Assembly: GCF_000425385.1 (NCBI RefSeq)
Contig: NZ_AUDI01000001.1
Span: forward strand, 372,001-436,000
From: Pseudoduganella violaceinigra DSM 15887
Lineage (GTDB): Bacteria; Pseudomonadota; Gammaproteobacteria; Burkholderiales; Burkholderiaceae_D
Direction of reading: 5' to 3'
Length of the DNA stretch: 64,000 nt
Shown here: piece after piece, positions 42,618-52,107 of the stretch
Layout of the letters: each line of letters starts with the position of its first letter
How positions within the stretch are numbered: the first letter of the stretch is position 1
Translations under genes and position numbers: made by a program
Notes under the pieces: model-generated
The model's input: the letters and a program-made list of their open reading frames with translations, nothing else
The model's database searches: none
What the model was told of the DNA's origin: nothing

Positions 42618-43085
42618 TTAGTTGCCCTCAAGGCCCCGCTTAAACCTGTTTAGCTGCTCTTGATATGCATTGAAAACGGTGTTGTTCTCATTGAGGAACA
42701 TGCGATTCACCTGGCCTCCAGGCATCTGGCTGGAAACGGCGATATTAGACACGATCTTGACTCTCCCAGGAAGCTGGCTGATGAAGTACTTCACCTCATA
42801 TTTTGGTGGAGTGCTATAGGCGTTCCCTAGTGCGGCTTGCGTTAAGGCCGCATTAAATGAACCGCTTGAGTCCAATTTAGAGAAAGATAGCATGCTGTCG
42901 GACTCCTGTTCCAAATTCCATCCCGATTCGGAATTCTTCAGAAGGATGTAGTCCTTGACCGATTTCTTATCGGCAGTTGAGATTTCGATTTCCGGCCAGC
43001 CAGATGCGGTTTGAGAGATCTTTGCAGGTTGGGATGCGCAAGCAGTAAGCATTGCGGCAACGAGGAATAAGAGAGTTTTCTTCAT
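42618..43085 (-). CDS. Putative lipoprotein, 155 residues
   Basis: The signal peptide ends in a lipobox (LTACAS, Cys16), so it is predicted to be lipidated. The mature part is a single small domain (VKDYILLKNSESGWNLEQES, VKIVSNIAVSSQMPGG). The family is not recognised; such proteins are common in beta- and gammaproteobacteria. It is divergent from the XRE gene, and the two operator-like dyads lie between them. Confidence 0.72.
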   Translation of the reverse strand: MKKTLLFLVAAMLTACASQPAKISQTASGWPEIEISTADKKSVKDYILLKNSESGWNLEQESDSMLSFSKLDSSGSFNAALTQAALGNAYSTPPKYEVKYFISQLPGRVKIVSNIAVSSQMPGGQVNRMFLNENNTVFNAYQEQLNRFKRGLEGN

Positions 43086-43178
43086 AGTCTGGTGTGTATC
43101 TCATTAAGCGGTAGAAGTACTTAAATGCCGTCTCACCAGCAAATAAATTCTCCAAGTGCCGTTGAGCGGTTATCCAAT

Positions 43179-43195
43179 ACTAAGTAATCCTTAGT
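43179..43195. promoter_or_regulatory. Operator-like dyad 1, ACTAAG-N5-CTTAGT
   Basis: This perfect 6+5+6 inverted repeat is 50 bp before the XRE start. It shares the CTAAG-N5-CTTAG core with the dyad at 43213. Confidence 0.65.
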
Positions 43196-43212
43196 GTCAG
43201 CGCAACACAATC

Positions 43213-43227
43213 CTAAGAATATCTTAG
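43213..43227. promoter_or_regulatory. Operator-like dyad 2, CTAAG-N5-CTTAG
   Basis: This perfect 5+5+5 inverted repeat is 17 bp before the XRE start and 33 bp centre-to-centre from dyad 1, about three helical turns. The spacing suits cooperative repressor dimers. A lone half-site CTAAG follows at 43239. Confidence 0.65.
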
Positions 43228-43244
43228 CCTTTAAGGGGCTAAGC

Positions 43245-43550
43245 ATGTCTGTCTTTGCGAAGAGATTAAAGGAAGCCAGGAAGATCGCGGGCATATCACA
43301 AGAAAAGCTTGGCGTCGCTGCTGGTATCGATGAAATGTCAGCAAGCGCGCGAATGAACCAGTATGAGCGAGGAAAGCACGACCCAGACTACTTGACGGTC
43401 ACCAGGATCGCGCAAGCCCTGAATGTCCCCGAAGGCTTTTTTTACACTATGGATGACACGGCAGCATGGCTAGCCGTGACCTTTCACAGGGCGTCCCAAA
43501 GTGACAAGGAAGTCGTGATAGCGGCAGCTCGTTCAATCAGCGAATCTTGA
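43245..43550 (+). CDS. XRE family regulator
   Basis: This 101-residue protein has an N-terminal Cro/C1 helix-turn-helix (FAKRLKEARKIAGISQEKLG, MNQYERGKHDPDYLTVTRIA). Length and layout match small phage-like or defence-island repressors. Two matching dyads upstream strongly suggest that it represses its own promoter. The next gene, 117 bp downstream on the same strand, is a nuclease-like protein that may be under the same control. Confidence 0.88.
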   Translation: MSVFAKRLKEARKIAGISQEKLGVAAGIDEMSASARMNQYERGKHDPDYLTVTRIAQALNVPEGFFYTMDDTAAWLAVTFHRASQSDKEVVIAAARSISES

Positions 43551-43667
43551 TATCCGGACTAGAAGACAGACCTGATGGCATTTTTTCAGATGAGTTAATG
43601 CCTATCCTAGTTGATAATAAATCAGGATTGGATACTTCCGGCCCACAAATCTACTACTCGAAACAGT

Positions 43668-44567
43668 ATGAAACTTAAGCCATGTGAATTTGAAGAGGGC
43701 GAATACCGGGCACCATTGTTCAACCAACTTCATTCGTCGCACCTACTCTGGGAACCTGGACAGGTCTTCGAAAAGCACGTTGGAATCGATCATGCGATGT
43801 GGACAACGCACGCGTATTTACATGCACTTTTTGGGCACGGAGCTCCGCTAGATGGCGTCGTGCTTTCACGATATAGCTGGGACTACATTTGGTCCCAACG
43901 AAAGAAAAGAAAGAAGCTTCCTTCGTTTCGCCTAAACGTATTCATTCAAGCGAAGCGGCCTCAGTATGGGCGCTACGCGCCCAAAGCTATGCGCGATCTT
44001 GGGCTCAAGTCGCCTTTCTGGCGTTTTGAAGTTACCCCGCATCAGCAGTTAGCGCTTGAGAAGTTGCAAGCCAACTTAAAGTCGAGAGCCATTGTCTGCT
44101 ATGCCTGCCCGGCATTTCATCAAGAGTCCAAGCTCCATAAATGGACCGTTGAGCCGCAGATGGTAGAGAATTCAACGTTTCCAGACGTCGCACTACTTAA
44201 GGGGCATTCCGCATGGAACTTCTCCGAACCAGGCGCGCATGGTGTGGCGAATGCCGAACCAGTTGCCGTGCAGTCCGCTCCGTTAATTAACCGAATTCAT
44301 TCGCTAATTCAAACGGAAATATCGGGAGACGAGTCGCCCATCGAATCACTGGAATTACTTTCCGCCGCTGTTCGTAAAGTGATGGGTGACGATGCCACCG
44401 ATTCGTTGTTGCGAGCGCGATTCGCAGAAGGCAGCCGAACGATACGTGAGATCGCTGATGACCTCACTGAAGGCAGCGCGGGCGATAATGGTCGCGGAGT
44501 CGTTGCATTCGGCGATGTTTTACTTTTCTGCTACTTGCATCGGTTGAAATGGTTTGTCGCGGGCTAG
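43668..44567 (+). CDS. Nuclease-like protein, PD-(D/E)XK fold candidate
   Basis: This 299-residue protein has Glu35 and Asp41 (FEKHVGIDHAMW), then a strand with Gln94-x-Lys96 (RLNVFIQAKRP), and later SPFWRFEVTPHQQLALEKL and RAIVCYACPAFHQESKL. The E...D...QxK spacing fits the PD-(D/E)XK nuclease fold, and the rest resembles uncharacterised proteins with this layout. Function not established. Its place behind an XRE repressor in accessory DNA hints at a defence or element-control role (inference). Confidence 0.55.
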   Translation: MKLKPCEFEEGEYRAPLFNQLHSSHLLWEPGQVFEKHVGIDHAMWTTHAYLHALFGHGAPLDGVVLSRYSWDYIWSQRKKRKKLPSFRLNVFIQAKRPQYGRYAPKAMRDLGLKSPFWRFEVTPHQQLALEKLQANLKSRAIVCYACPAFHQESKLHKWTVEPQMVENSTFPDVALLKGHSAWNFSEPGAHGVANAEPVAVQSAPLINRIHSLIQTEISGDESPIESLELLSAAVRKVMGDDATDSLLRARFAEGSRTIREIADDLTEGSAGDNGRGVVAFGDVLLFCYLHRLKWFVAG

Positions 44568-44597
44568 GCTAGTCAGCATCAATCAGTTCCGTGACGA

Positions 44598-44882
44598 TTA
44601 CTTCTCAAGGTAAGTCTCGACACCAAGATCATAGGCTTCCTTGGCGAAGTGACGATGACGTTCGTCCTCTTGCCTCAACCCTTCTTCAAATACATTGAGA
44701 AAGCGAATTCGATCCTGCGTACCATCATTAATCGACTGGGCTACCATCATACCAACTCCACAGTAGCCTTCGAGAGTACCATTCATTTTCTCGCCAGGGA
44801 AATCACGCGCAAAAGCTGCCTTTAGCTGCCGGATTTTGAGATCTCGGGTGACGCTGCCAAACATCGATTTGAAGAAGCCCAT
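44598..44882 (-). CDS. Hypothetical 94-residue protein
   Basis: This small, mostly helical, soluble protein (IRQLKAAFARDFPGEKMNG, GLRQEDERHRHFAKEAYDLG) has a strong Shine-Dalgarno (GGAGGTACAAA). No family is recognised. It converges with the nuclease-like gene and lies in low-GC DNA next to the tRNA-Ser end of the element. Confidence 0.6.
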   Translation of the reverse strand: MGFFKSMFGSVTRDLKIRQLKAAFARDFPGEKMNGTLEGYCGVGMMVAQSINDGTQDRIRFLNVFEEGLRQEDERHRHFAKEAYDLGVETYLEK

Positions 44883-45191
44883 TTTGTACCTCCGTGTGAG
44901 GCATGCTCGCTATCCATCGCTACCACTTGTGAGCACACAGGTCTGCAATCCTTGAGTAAATACTAGCGCAATTTACTACTGCCATCCATCTACCCTATCG
45001 CACACATTTCCGATCTACTCAAAGTCAAGATCCAAAGTTCGACCGTTGAAAAAATCGTAATGAGAGGGAAACTGCCATTCCGGCAGCATGTACAGGACGG
45101 GCGAGATCGAACTACATGGGAGGGATGAACTGGCGCTCCGGGGCAGAATTACACCACCAAGCGATTTTGGCATGTGGGACTGGATGTGGGA
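44883..45191. other. Intergenic stretch beside tRNA-Ser with no recognisable gene
   Basis: About 310 bp of mixed-GC DNA. No frame combines a start, ribosome-binding site and family resemblance. A short hairpin (CTGCCATTCCGGCAG, 45071-45085) is present. If an element integrated at the tRNA, this would be its tRNA-proximal end; no integrase is visible. Confidence 0.5.
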
Positions 45192-45221
45192 CAAAATAAA
45201 AAAGCGCCCCGAAAGGCGCTT
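45192..45221 (-). terminator. Rho-independent terminator of tRNA-Ser
   Basis: Arms AAGCGCC (45202-45208) and GGCGCTT (45215-45221) are followed, in the leftward direction, by a U-run. It lies 15 bp past the tRNA 3' end. Confidence 0.85.
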
Positions 45222-45235
45222 ATTTACTGAATTCT

Positions 45236-45326
45236 TGGCGGAGAGAGGGGGATTCGAACCCCCGATAGGCTATGAACCTATACACGCTTTCCAGGCGTGC
45301 GACTTCAACCACTCATCCATCTCTCC
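45236..45326 (-). tRNA. serX: tRNA-Ser(GGA)
   Basis: The leftward 91-nt sequence starts GGAGAGATGGATGAGTGG and has a long variable arm, a class II feature of Ser tRNAs. The anticodon loop reads CTGGAAA with anticodon GGA. The T-arm is GGGGGTTCGAATCCCCC. The acceptor stem closes GGAGAGA/TCTCTCC with discriminator G and an encoded CCA. It borders the accessory stretch on its 3' side. Confidence 0.95.
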
Positions 45327-45420
45327 TACTTCTCTCACTCATCGCGAGAGGCCCGAATTATAGCAGGGTTGGCGGGGAGTGCAAAGACTTTCTGCTTAAA
45401 ACCTCAAAACCGGTAAATCA

Positions 45421-45445
45421 GGGTCTGACCCGCAGGATCAGACCC
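45421..45445. repeat. GGGTCTGA/TCAGACCC inverted repeat
   Basis: Arms at 45421-45428 and 45438-45445 are perfect complements. The core recurs at 10968-10993. It sits just after the acs stop and may act as a terminator or be a dispersed repeat. Confidence 0.6.
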
Positions 45446-45457
45446 GCCCGTTCAGGC

Positions 45458-47449
45458 TTACGCGGTTTCTTTCAGTTGCTCGAGGATGGCTGGGTTTTCC
45501 AGTGTGGAGACGTCCTGGGTGATGGTCTCGCCTTTGGCCAGCACGCGCAGCAGGCGGCGCATGATCTTGCCGGAGCGGGTCTTCGGCAGGTTGTCGCCGA
45601 AGCGGATCTCTTTCGGCTTGGCGATCGGGCCGATCTCCTTGCCCACCCAGTTACGCAGTTCGGTGGCGATCTGCTTGGCTTCGTCGCCGGTTGGGCGGGT
45701 GCGCTTCAGCACCACGAAGGCGCAGATCGATTCGCCGGTGGTCTCGTCGGGCTTGCCCACCACGGCGGCTTCGGCCACCAGCGGATTGGCGACCAGTGCG
45801 GATTCGATCTCCATCGTGCCCATGCGGTGGCCGGACACATTCAGCACGTCGTCGATACGGCCGGTGATGGTGAAGTAGCCCGTCTCGGCGTTGCGGATCG
45901 CGCCGTCGCCGGCCAGGTAGTATTTGCCGCCCAGTTCTTCAGGGAAGTAGCCGGACTTGAAGCGGTCCGGATTGCCCCAGATGGTGCGGATCATCGACGG
46001 CCATGGGCGCTTGACGACCAGAATGCCGCCGCTGCCGTTCGGTACGTCGTGCCCTGCTTCGTCCACAATCGCGGCCATGATGCCTGGCAGCGGCAGGGTG
46101 CAGGAGCCTGGAACCATCGGCGTGGCGCCCGGCAGCGGGGTGATCATGTGGCCGCCGGTTTCGGTCTGCCAGAAGGTGTCGACGATCGGGCACTTTTCGC
46201 TGCCGACGTTTTTGTAGTACCACATCCAGGCTTCAGGATTGATCGGCTCACCCACGGTGCCCAGCAGGCGCAGCGAGGAAACGTCGAAATTCTTCGGGTG
46301 CACTTTCGGGTCGACGTCGGACGCTTTGATCAACGAACGGATCGCGGTCGGTGCGGTATAGAAGATATTGACCTTGTGCTTGGCGATGGTTTCCCAGAAG
46401 CGGCCAGAGTGCGGGTAGGTCGGAATGCCTTCGAAGACAACCTGGGTGGCGCCGACCGCGGTCGGGCCGTAGGCGATATAAGTATGGCCGGTGACCCAGC
46501 CGATGTCTGCGGTGCACCAGTACACGTCTTCCGGCTTGATGTCGAACGACCACTTCATGGTCAGCGCGGCCCACAGCAGGTAGCCGCCGGTCGAGTGCTG
46601 CACGCCTTTCGGGGTGCCGGTGGAGCCGGAGGTGTACAGGATGAACAGCGGGTGCTCCGCGTCCACCCATTCAGGTTCGCACGTGGCAGCCTGGCCTTCC
46701 ACCAGATCGTGCAGCCAGATGTCGCGGCCTTCGGTCAAGGCGATATTGCCGCCGGTGCGCTTGTACACCACCACATTCCTGATGGTGTCGCAGCCGCCCA
46801 TGGCCAGCGCTTCGTCGACGATGGCTTTCAGCGGCAGCTGTTTGCCGCCGCGCACTTGCTCGTCGCAGGTCAGCACGGCAACGGCGCCGGCGTCGATGAT
46901 GCGCTCCTGCAGCGACTTGGCGGAGAAGCCGCCGAATACCACGGAGTGGGTGGCGCCGATACGCGCGCAGGCCTGCATGGCGGCCACGCCTTCCACCGAC
47001 ATCGACATATAGATGACGACGCGGTCGCCCTTCTTGATGCCGCGCGCTTTCAGGCCGTTGGCGATCTTGCAGACTTTGTCGTGCAGTTGCTGGTAGCTGA
47101 CGCGGGTCACTTCGCCGTTGTCGGCTTCGAAGATGATCGCGGTCTTGTCGCCCAGGCCGTTCTTGATATTGCGGTCCAGGCAGTTGTAGGACACATTCAG
47201 CTTGCCGTCTTCGAACCATTTGTAGAAAGGCGCATTGTCTTCGTTCAGCGTGCGAGTGAACGGCGTTTGCCATTCCACGTTCTCGCGCGCCAGGCGCGCC
47301 CAGAAGCCTTCATAGTCGCGCTCGGCTTCTTCGCACAGCGCCTTGTAGGCGGCCATGCCGGATACGGCGGCCTGTTCCACGAATGCCGCCGGCGGCGCAA
47401 AAATACGCGATTCCATTGGTCCTTGTTGGTCTGCGCCCTGGTTGGTCAT
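45458..47449 (-). CDS. acs: Acetyl-CoA synthetase
   Basis: This 663-residue AMP-forming ligase converts acetate, ATP and CoA to acetyl-CoA. Visible motifs are the phosphate-binding loop [12 protein letters not shown], the A5-type [10 protein letters not shown], and the regulatory acetylation site [14 protein letters not shown] near the C-terminus. The length is typical (about 650). It is single, with a long untranslated gap toward the acyltransferase gene. Confidence 0.97.
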   Translation of the reverse strand: MTNQGADQQGPMESRIFAPPAAFVEQAAVSGMAAYKALCEEAERDYEGFWARLARENVEWQTPFTRTLNEDNAPFYKWFEDGKLNVSYNCLDRNIKNGLGDKTAIIFEADNGEVTRVSYQQLHDKVCKIANGLKARGIKKGDRVVIYMSMSVEGVAAMQACARIGATHSVVFGGFSAKSLQERIIDAGAVAVLTCDEQVRGGKQLPLKAIVDEALAMGGCDTIRNVVVYKRTGGNIALTEGRDIWLHDLVEGQAATCEPEWVDAEHPLFILYTSGSTGTPKGVQHSTGGYLLWAALTMKWSFDIKPEDVYWCTADIGWVTGHTYIAYGPTAVGATQVVFEGIPTYPHSGRFWETIAKHKVNIFYTAPTAIRSLIKASDVDPKVHPKNFDVSSLRLLGTVGEPINPEAWMWYYKNVGSEKCPIVDTFWQTETGGHMITPLPGATPMVPGSCTLPLPGIMAAIVDEAGHDVPNGSGGILVVKRPWPSMIRTIWGNPDRFKSGYFPEELGGKYYLAGDGAIRNAETGYFTITGRIDDVLNVSGHRMGTMEIESALVANPLVAEAAVVGKPDETTGESICAFVVLKRTRPTGDEAKQIATELRNWVGKEIGPIAKPKEIRFGDNLPKTRSGKIMRRLLRVLAKGETITQDVSTLENPAILEQLKETA

Positions 47450-47518
47450 GCTTGTCTCCGGTTAGTGATGGTTTGCTAGCAACGATAGAACCCGTCGCTT
47501 ACTGCCCCCTTACATTGC

Positions 47519-48658
47519 TTAAGGGGCCACATTTGCCATTTTAATCACATCGGGCCCTTCTGGTACAGGCGGCGCGGGCAGCCAACGGTCAACCAGCAAT
47601 ACCAATTTGCGCCGCGTCCAGCCGCCCAGCTGGCGCTCCAGCAGCCAGTGGGAAGCCGAGGCAAGCGGGATCGCCAGCAACAGCGCGAGATAGACCTCAT
47701 TCCAGCTGCGCGTGTGCAGGGAATGCTGGTCCAGCCAGCGAGTCAAGACCACTTGGCCGAGAAAATGTGTGAGGTACATGGAGTAGGACACGTTGCCGAC
47801 CCAGGTCAGCCATCCTGGCATGCGCAGCGTGACCGTTTTACTGGCGATGGCCAGCGCCAGCAGCATCAGCGCCAGCGGCCAGCCCCACCCTGCCGGCCCG
47901 TGGAAGCCGCCCGCGCCGGACCAGCCCCACCAGAGCACGAACCCGGCGCTGCACACGACAGCCTGCCAGGCCAGCCCAGCGTTGGGGAAGCGCACGCGCG
48001 GGTCCAGGTAGAGCAGCCCGGCCGCCATCCCGGCCACAAATTCCCAGACGATCGGGTTGCTCACCAGGTGCAGGTAGCCGAAATCCAAGGCCAGGTGCTG
48101 GCGCACATCCAGCGTCGGTCCGCCGGCCATCAGCGGCAGCGCGACGAGGGTCAGCAGCATCCAGCCGGCAAGTGCCAGCCAGCGGCGGCTGCCGGCCAGC
48201 ATGCTCAGGCCGAACACCAGGTAGAAGTACATTTCGAAGGCCAGGGTCCAGGCCAGGGGAAATACCAGGCCAAAGAACGGCGGGTCGTGCGGCGCCACCG
48301 GCAGGAATGCCAATGACGTGAACAGCTCCTGCAGGCGTCCCGCATCCGCGAAGAACCAGAATCCGTCCCGCTTGATGAAAATCCAGGCCATCGTCACCAC
48401 CGCGTACGCGGGCCAGACGCGCGCAAAGCGCTTGGCCGCGAACAGCGCCGCATCGCGCGGGCCGCCGGCATGCCGGGTGGTGTAGACCATGATAAATCCG
48501 CTGACCAGGAAAAACAGGTCGACACCCATGGCGCCGGGCAGGAACAGCATGGTCGCCAGGCCTTCATTCGGCGTACCGTCAAGGAAAAATCGGCCATGCG
48601 TCAGGACCACCAGCAGCACGGCAATGCCGCGCAGGCCCTGCACCCAATCCAGCTTCAT
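47519..48658 (-). CDS. Acyltransferase 3 family membrane protein
   Basis: This 379-residue protein has about ten membrane helices and the family opening LDWVQGLRGIAVLLVVLTHG with its conserved His, then GVDLFFLVSGFIM. Such enzymes O-acetylate surface sugars or lipids. The ATG at 48658 gives the normal N-terminus; the frame to 48781 runs into the divergent promoter. Substrate unknown. Confidence 0.88.
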   Translation of the reverse strand: MKLDWVQGLRGIAVLLVVLTHGRFFLDGTPNEGLATMLFLPGAMGVDLFFLVSGFIMVYTTRHAGGPRDAALFAAKRFARVWPAYAVVTMAWIFIKRDGFWFFADAGRLQELFTSLAFLPVAPHDPPFFGLVFPLAWTLAFEMYFYLVFGLSMLAGSRRWLALAGWMLLTLVALPLMAGGPTLDVRQHLALDFGYLHLVSNPIVWEFVAGMAAGLLYLDPRVRFPNAGLAWQAVVCSAGFVLWWGWSGAGGFHGPAGWGWPLALMLLALAIASKTVTLRMPGWLTWVGNVSYSMYLTHFLGQVVLTRWLDQHSLHTRSWNEVYLALLLAIPLASASHWLLERQLGGWTRRKLVLLVDRWLPAPPVPEGPDVIKMANVAP

Positions 48659-48789
48659 ATTCTTCGCACAAGATAGATAAACGGGCAATGTAGCATAGTC
48701 GGGGCCCTGGCCGAACGCCGGCGGCTCCCGTGCAGCCCACGCGAGTGTAGAATATCGGCTGTTTTTGAAACACTTAATCACCGCCCACG

Positions 48790-49407
48790 ATGACCGAACC
48801 CCAGAACACCTCCAGCGGCAAACGCCTCAGCCCTATTCCCGCCTTCATCTTCATGTCCCGTTGGCTGCAGCTGCCGCTGTACCTGGGCCTGATCCTGGCG
48901 CAGTGCGTCTACGTGTTCCATTTCTGGGTCGAGCTGAAGGACCTGATCGGCGCGGCGCTGGGCAACGCCCAATCGCTGGACCACATCCTGCAGGCTGTCA
49001 CCCCGCCCAGCAAAGACGCCATTCTGCCGACCAAGCTGACCGAAACCACCATCATGCTGGTGGTGCTGGGGCTGATCGACGTGGTCATGATCTCCAACCT
49101 GCTGATCATGGTGATCGTGGGCGGCTATGAAACCTTCGTCTCGCGCATGCACCTCGAAGGCCACCCCGACCAGCCGGAATGGCTGTCGCACGTGAACGCT
49201 TCCGTCCTCAAGACCAAGCTGGCGATGGCGATCATCGGCATCTCGTCGATCCACTTGCTGAAGACCTTTATCAATGCCGCGCAATACGACGAAAAAGTGT
49301 TGATCGCGCAGACCACAATCCACATCGCATTCCTGCTGTCCGCAATGGCGATTGCGTACACCGACCGCATCACCACACTGACGCACAACGATTCCAAGCA
49401 CCACTAA
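48790..49407 (+). CDS. UPF0114 (YqhA/TIGR00645) membrane protein
   Basis: This 205-residue protein has four membrane helices. The family signature is clear: [40 protein letters not shown] and YETFVSR, ending with a helix [15 protein letters not shown]. Function unknown. It lies 18 bp upstream of fumA on the same strand, so co-transcription is likely. Confidence 0.9.
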   Translation: MTEPQNTSSGKRLSPIPAFIFMSRWLQLPLYLGLILAQCVYVFHFWVELKDLIGAALGNAQSLDHILQAVTPPSKDAILPTKLTETTIMLVVLGLIDVVMISNLLIMVIVGGYETFVSRMHLEGHPDQPEWLSHVNASVLKTKLAMAIIGISSIHLLKTFINAAQYDEKVLIAQTTIHIAFLLSAMAIAYTDRITTLTHNDSKHH

Positions 49408-49425
49408 TTAGCCAACGAGCCAATC

Positions 49426-50952
49426 ATGACCATCATCAAGCAAGACGACCTGATTGAATCAGTCGCCGCCGCGCTGCAGTACATCAGCTACTACCACCCT
49501 GCCGACTACATCCAGCACCTGGCGCGCGCGTACGACGCCGAGCAAAGCCCGGCCGCCAAGGATGCGATCGCCCAGATCCTGACCAACTCCCGCATGTGCG
49601 CGGAAGGCAAGCGTCCGATCTGCCAGGACACCGGCATGGTGAACGTCTTCCTGAAGATCGGCATGGGCGTGCGCTTTGAAGGCTTCAAGGGCACCGTGAC
49701 CGACGCCGTCAACGAAGGCGTGCGCCGCGCGTACAACTTCGCCGACAACAAGCTGCGCGCCTCGATCGTGGCCGACCCGCACTTCGAGCGCAAGAACACC
49801 AAGGACAACACCCCGGCCGTGGTCCACATGGAACTGGTGGAAGGTAACACCGTGGAAGTGGCCGTTGCGGCCAAAGGCGGCGGTTCCGAGAACAAGACCA
49901 AGTTCGTCATGCTGAATCCTTCCGACTCGCTGGTGGACTGGGTGCTGAAGACCGTGCCGCTGATGGGCGCCGGCTGGTGCCCGCCTGGCATGCTGGGCAT
50001 CGGTATCGGCGGCTCCGCCGAGAAAGCCATGCTGCTGGCCAAAGAGTCGCTGATGGAAGACATCGACATGTTCGAGCTGAAAAAGCGCGGCCCGCAGAAC
50101 AAGCTGGAAGAACTGCGTATCGAACTGTGCGACAAGATCAACGCCCTGGGCATCGGCGCGCAAGGCCTGGGCGGCCTGACCACCGTGCTGGACGTGAAGA
50201 TCAATATGTACCCGACCCACGCCGCATCCAAGCCGGTCGCCATGATCCCGAACTGCGCGGCCACCCGCCACGCCCACTTCGTGCTGGACGGTTCCGGCCC
50301 GTCCTACATCGAGCCTCCAAAGCTGTCCGACTGGCCTGATGTCACCTGGGCTGCCGACACCGAAAAATCCAAGCGCGTCGACCTGAACACCCTGACCAAG
50401 GAAGAAGTGGCGTCCTGGAAGCCGGGCCAGACCCTGCTCCTGAACGGCAAGATGCTGACCGGCCGCGACGCGGCGCACAAGCGCATCCAGGACATGCTGG
50501 CCAAGGGCGAGCAGCTGCCGGTGGACTTCACCAACCGCGTGATCTACTACGTCGGCCCGGTCGATCCGGTGGGCGCGGAAGTCGTCGGCCCAGCCGGCCC
50601 GACCACCGCCACCCGCATGGACAAGTTCACCGACATGATGCTGGAAAAAACCGGCCTGATCTCCATGGTCGGCAAGGCCGAACGCGGCCCGACCGCGATC
50701 GAATCGATCCAGAAGCACAAGTCGGCCTACCTGATGGCAGTCGGCGGCGCGGCCTACCTGGTGTCGAAAGCGATCAAGGGCGCCAAGGTGGTGGGCTTCG
50801 AAGACCTGGGTATGGAAGCGATCTATGAGTTCGACGTGGTCGACATGCCGGTCACCGTGGCCGTCGATTCCACCGGCACCTCCGTGCACAACACCGGCCC
50901 GAAAGAATGGCAGGTGAAGATCGAGTCCCTGAAAGCAGCGCAGCCAGCATAA
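49426..50952 (+). CDS. fumA: Class I (iron-sulfur) fumarate hydratase
   Basis: This 508-residue enzyme of the FumA/FumB type hydrates fumarate to malate in the TCA cycle. The [4Fe-4S] cluster Cys residues are in ICQDTGMVNVF, AGWCPPGMLG and IPNCAATRHAHF. The C-terminal beta domain carries TTATRMDKF and VGKAERGPTAI. It is oxygen-sensitive by family. The downstream murI gene begins at the next base after its stop. Confidence 0.96.
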   Translation: MTIIKQDDLIESVAAALQYISYYHPADYIQHLARAYDAEQSPAAKDAIAQILTNSRMCAEGKRPICQDTGMVNVFLKIGMGVRFEGFKGTVTDAVNEGVRRAYNFADNKLRASIVADPHFERKNTKDNTPAVVHMELVEGNTVEVAVAAKGGGSENKTKFVMLNPSDSLVDWVLKTVPLMGAGWCPPGMLGIGIGGSAEKAMLLAKESLMEDIDMFELKKRGPQNKLEELRIELCDKINALGIGAQGLGGLTTVLDVKINMYPTHAASKPVAMIPNCAATRHAHFVLDGSGPSYIEPPKLSDWPDVTWAADTEKSKRVDLNTLTKEEVASWKPGQTLLLNGKMLTGRDAAHKRIQDMLAKGEQLPVDFTNRVIYYVGPVDPVGAEVVGPAGPTTATRMDKFTDMMLEKTGLISMVGKAERGPTAIESIQKHKSAYLMAVGGAAYLVSKAIKGAKVVGFEDLGMEAIYEFDVVDMPVTVAVDSTGTSVHNTGPKEWQVKIESLKAAQPA

Positions 50953-51786
50953 ATGGTCCATCCAGTTCCCTCCTCCGCCGATGCGCCAATCGGCGTCTTT
51001 GATTCCGGCGCAGGAGGACTCTCCGTGCTGCGCCATATCCACGCGCAGCTGCCGGACGAGCATGTGCTGTACTTCGCCGACGCCGCTTTCTCGCCTTACG
51101 GCGAAAAGACGGATGAATGGCTGGCCCAGCGCTCGCTGGAGATTGCGCACTTCCTGGTGCGGCAAGGCGTCAAGGCACTGGTGGTCGCCTGCAACACGGC
51201 CACCGGCGCGGCCATCAAGGAGCTGCGCAAGCACTATCCGGAATTGCCCATCGTCGGCGTGGAGCCGGGCCTCAAGCCCGCCTCCGCCGCCACGCGCAGC
51301 GGCAAGGTCGGCGTGCTGGCCACCGAGGCGGCGCTCACCAGCGACAAGTTCCTGCAACTGCGCGACCACCTCACGGTGGCGAACGGTACACGGTTCGTGC
51401 TGCAGGGCTGCCCGGGACTGGCCAACGCAGTCGATCGCGGCGAACTTGCCACACCGGCCACCGTGGAGCTGCTGCGCGGCTTCATCGAACCGGTGCTGGC
51501 ACAGGGCGCCGACACGCTGGTATTGGGCTGCACCCACTACCCGTTCGTGCAGCAGGCCATCGAAGGCATTGTCGCCGGCCGGGACGTGAAGCTGATCGAC
51601 ACCGGCGAAGCGGTGGCGCGTCAGCTGGCCCGCCTGCTGGAAGGTGCCGGCCTGCGCCGCCCGGGCGGCACGCCGGCCCACCTGCGCGGCTATACCAGCG
51701 GCAGCGCAGCGGTCCTGCAACAGGCGTTTGCCAGCCTGCTGGGCCTGCGCCCGACGGTGGAATCGGTGCAGCTTGGCGGGGCTTAA
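50953..51786 (+). CDS. murI: Glutamate racemase
   Basis: This 277-residue enzyme makes D-glutamate for peptidoglycan. The two catalytic Cys regions are VVACNTATGAA and VLGCTHYPFVQQ, and the substrate motif FDSGAGGLSVL is at 15-25. It starts immediately after the fumA stop, so they probably share a transcript. Confidence 0.96.
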   Translation: MVHPVPSSADAPIGVFDSGAGGLSVLRHIHAQLPDEHVLYFADAAFSPYGEKTDEWLAQRSLEIAHFLVRQGVKALVVACNTATGAAIKELRKHYPELPIVGVEPGLKPASAATRSGKVGVLATEAALTSDKFLQLRDHLTVANGTRFVLQGCPGLANAVDRGELATPATVELLRGFIEPVLAQGADTLVLGCTHYPFVQQAIEGIVAGRDVKLIDTGEAVARQLARLLEGAGLRRPGGTPAHLRGYTSGSAAVLQQAFASLLGLRPTVESVQLGGA

Positions 51787-51865
51787 AATAATATTTGCCA
51801 CTTCGGGAACAAGCCTATATAATCTCGGCTCTGTCGCGCTACGGGGCGATAGAAAAGCAGTCAGT

Positions 51866-51942
51866 GGTGGCTGTAGCTCAGTTGGTAGAGTCCAGGATTG
51901 TGATTCCTGTTGTCGTGGGTTCGAGCCCCATCAGCCACCCCA
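51866..51942 (+). tRNA. hisR: tRNA-His(GTG)
   Basis: This 77-nt sequence begins with the extra G(-1) of His tRNAs at 51866. The acceptor stem is GTGGCTG/CAGCCAC with discriminator C and encoded CCA. The anticodon loop reads TTGTGAT, the D-arm AGCTCAGTTGGTAGAG, and the T-arm GTGGGTTCGAGCCCCAT. Confidence 0.96.
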
Positions 51943-51950
51943 AGAATCCT

Positions 51951-51976
51951 AAGCCCAGCCTTGTGCTGGGCTTTTC
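51951..51976 (+). terminator. Rho-independent terminator of tRNA-His
   Basis: The stem AAGCCCAGC/GCTGGGCTT (51951-51959 and 51965-51973) is followed by a T-run, 8 bp after the tRNA. Confidence 0.88.
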
Positions 51977-52107
51977 ATTTGGCGCAATTTTGCGCCGCCC
52001 TGGATCGACCCTCGCAACGAATTCCCGTACACTTCATACCAGCGCAACAGTTGCCCTACCCGGCATCAGGACTGAGTTATGTTTGGACGGCCCAGTTTCA
52101 CGCATGT

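Noticed and set aside
45088..45363. Small rightward ORF across tRNA-Ser
   Set aside because: It is translated from antisense tRNA sequence (reads GFEPP...), a familiar artefact.
45272..47479. 735-codon rightward frame
   Set aside because: It is antisense to acs and also crosses tRNA-Ser; a composition artefact.
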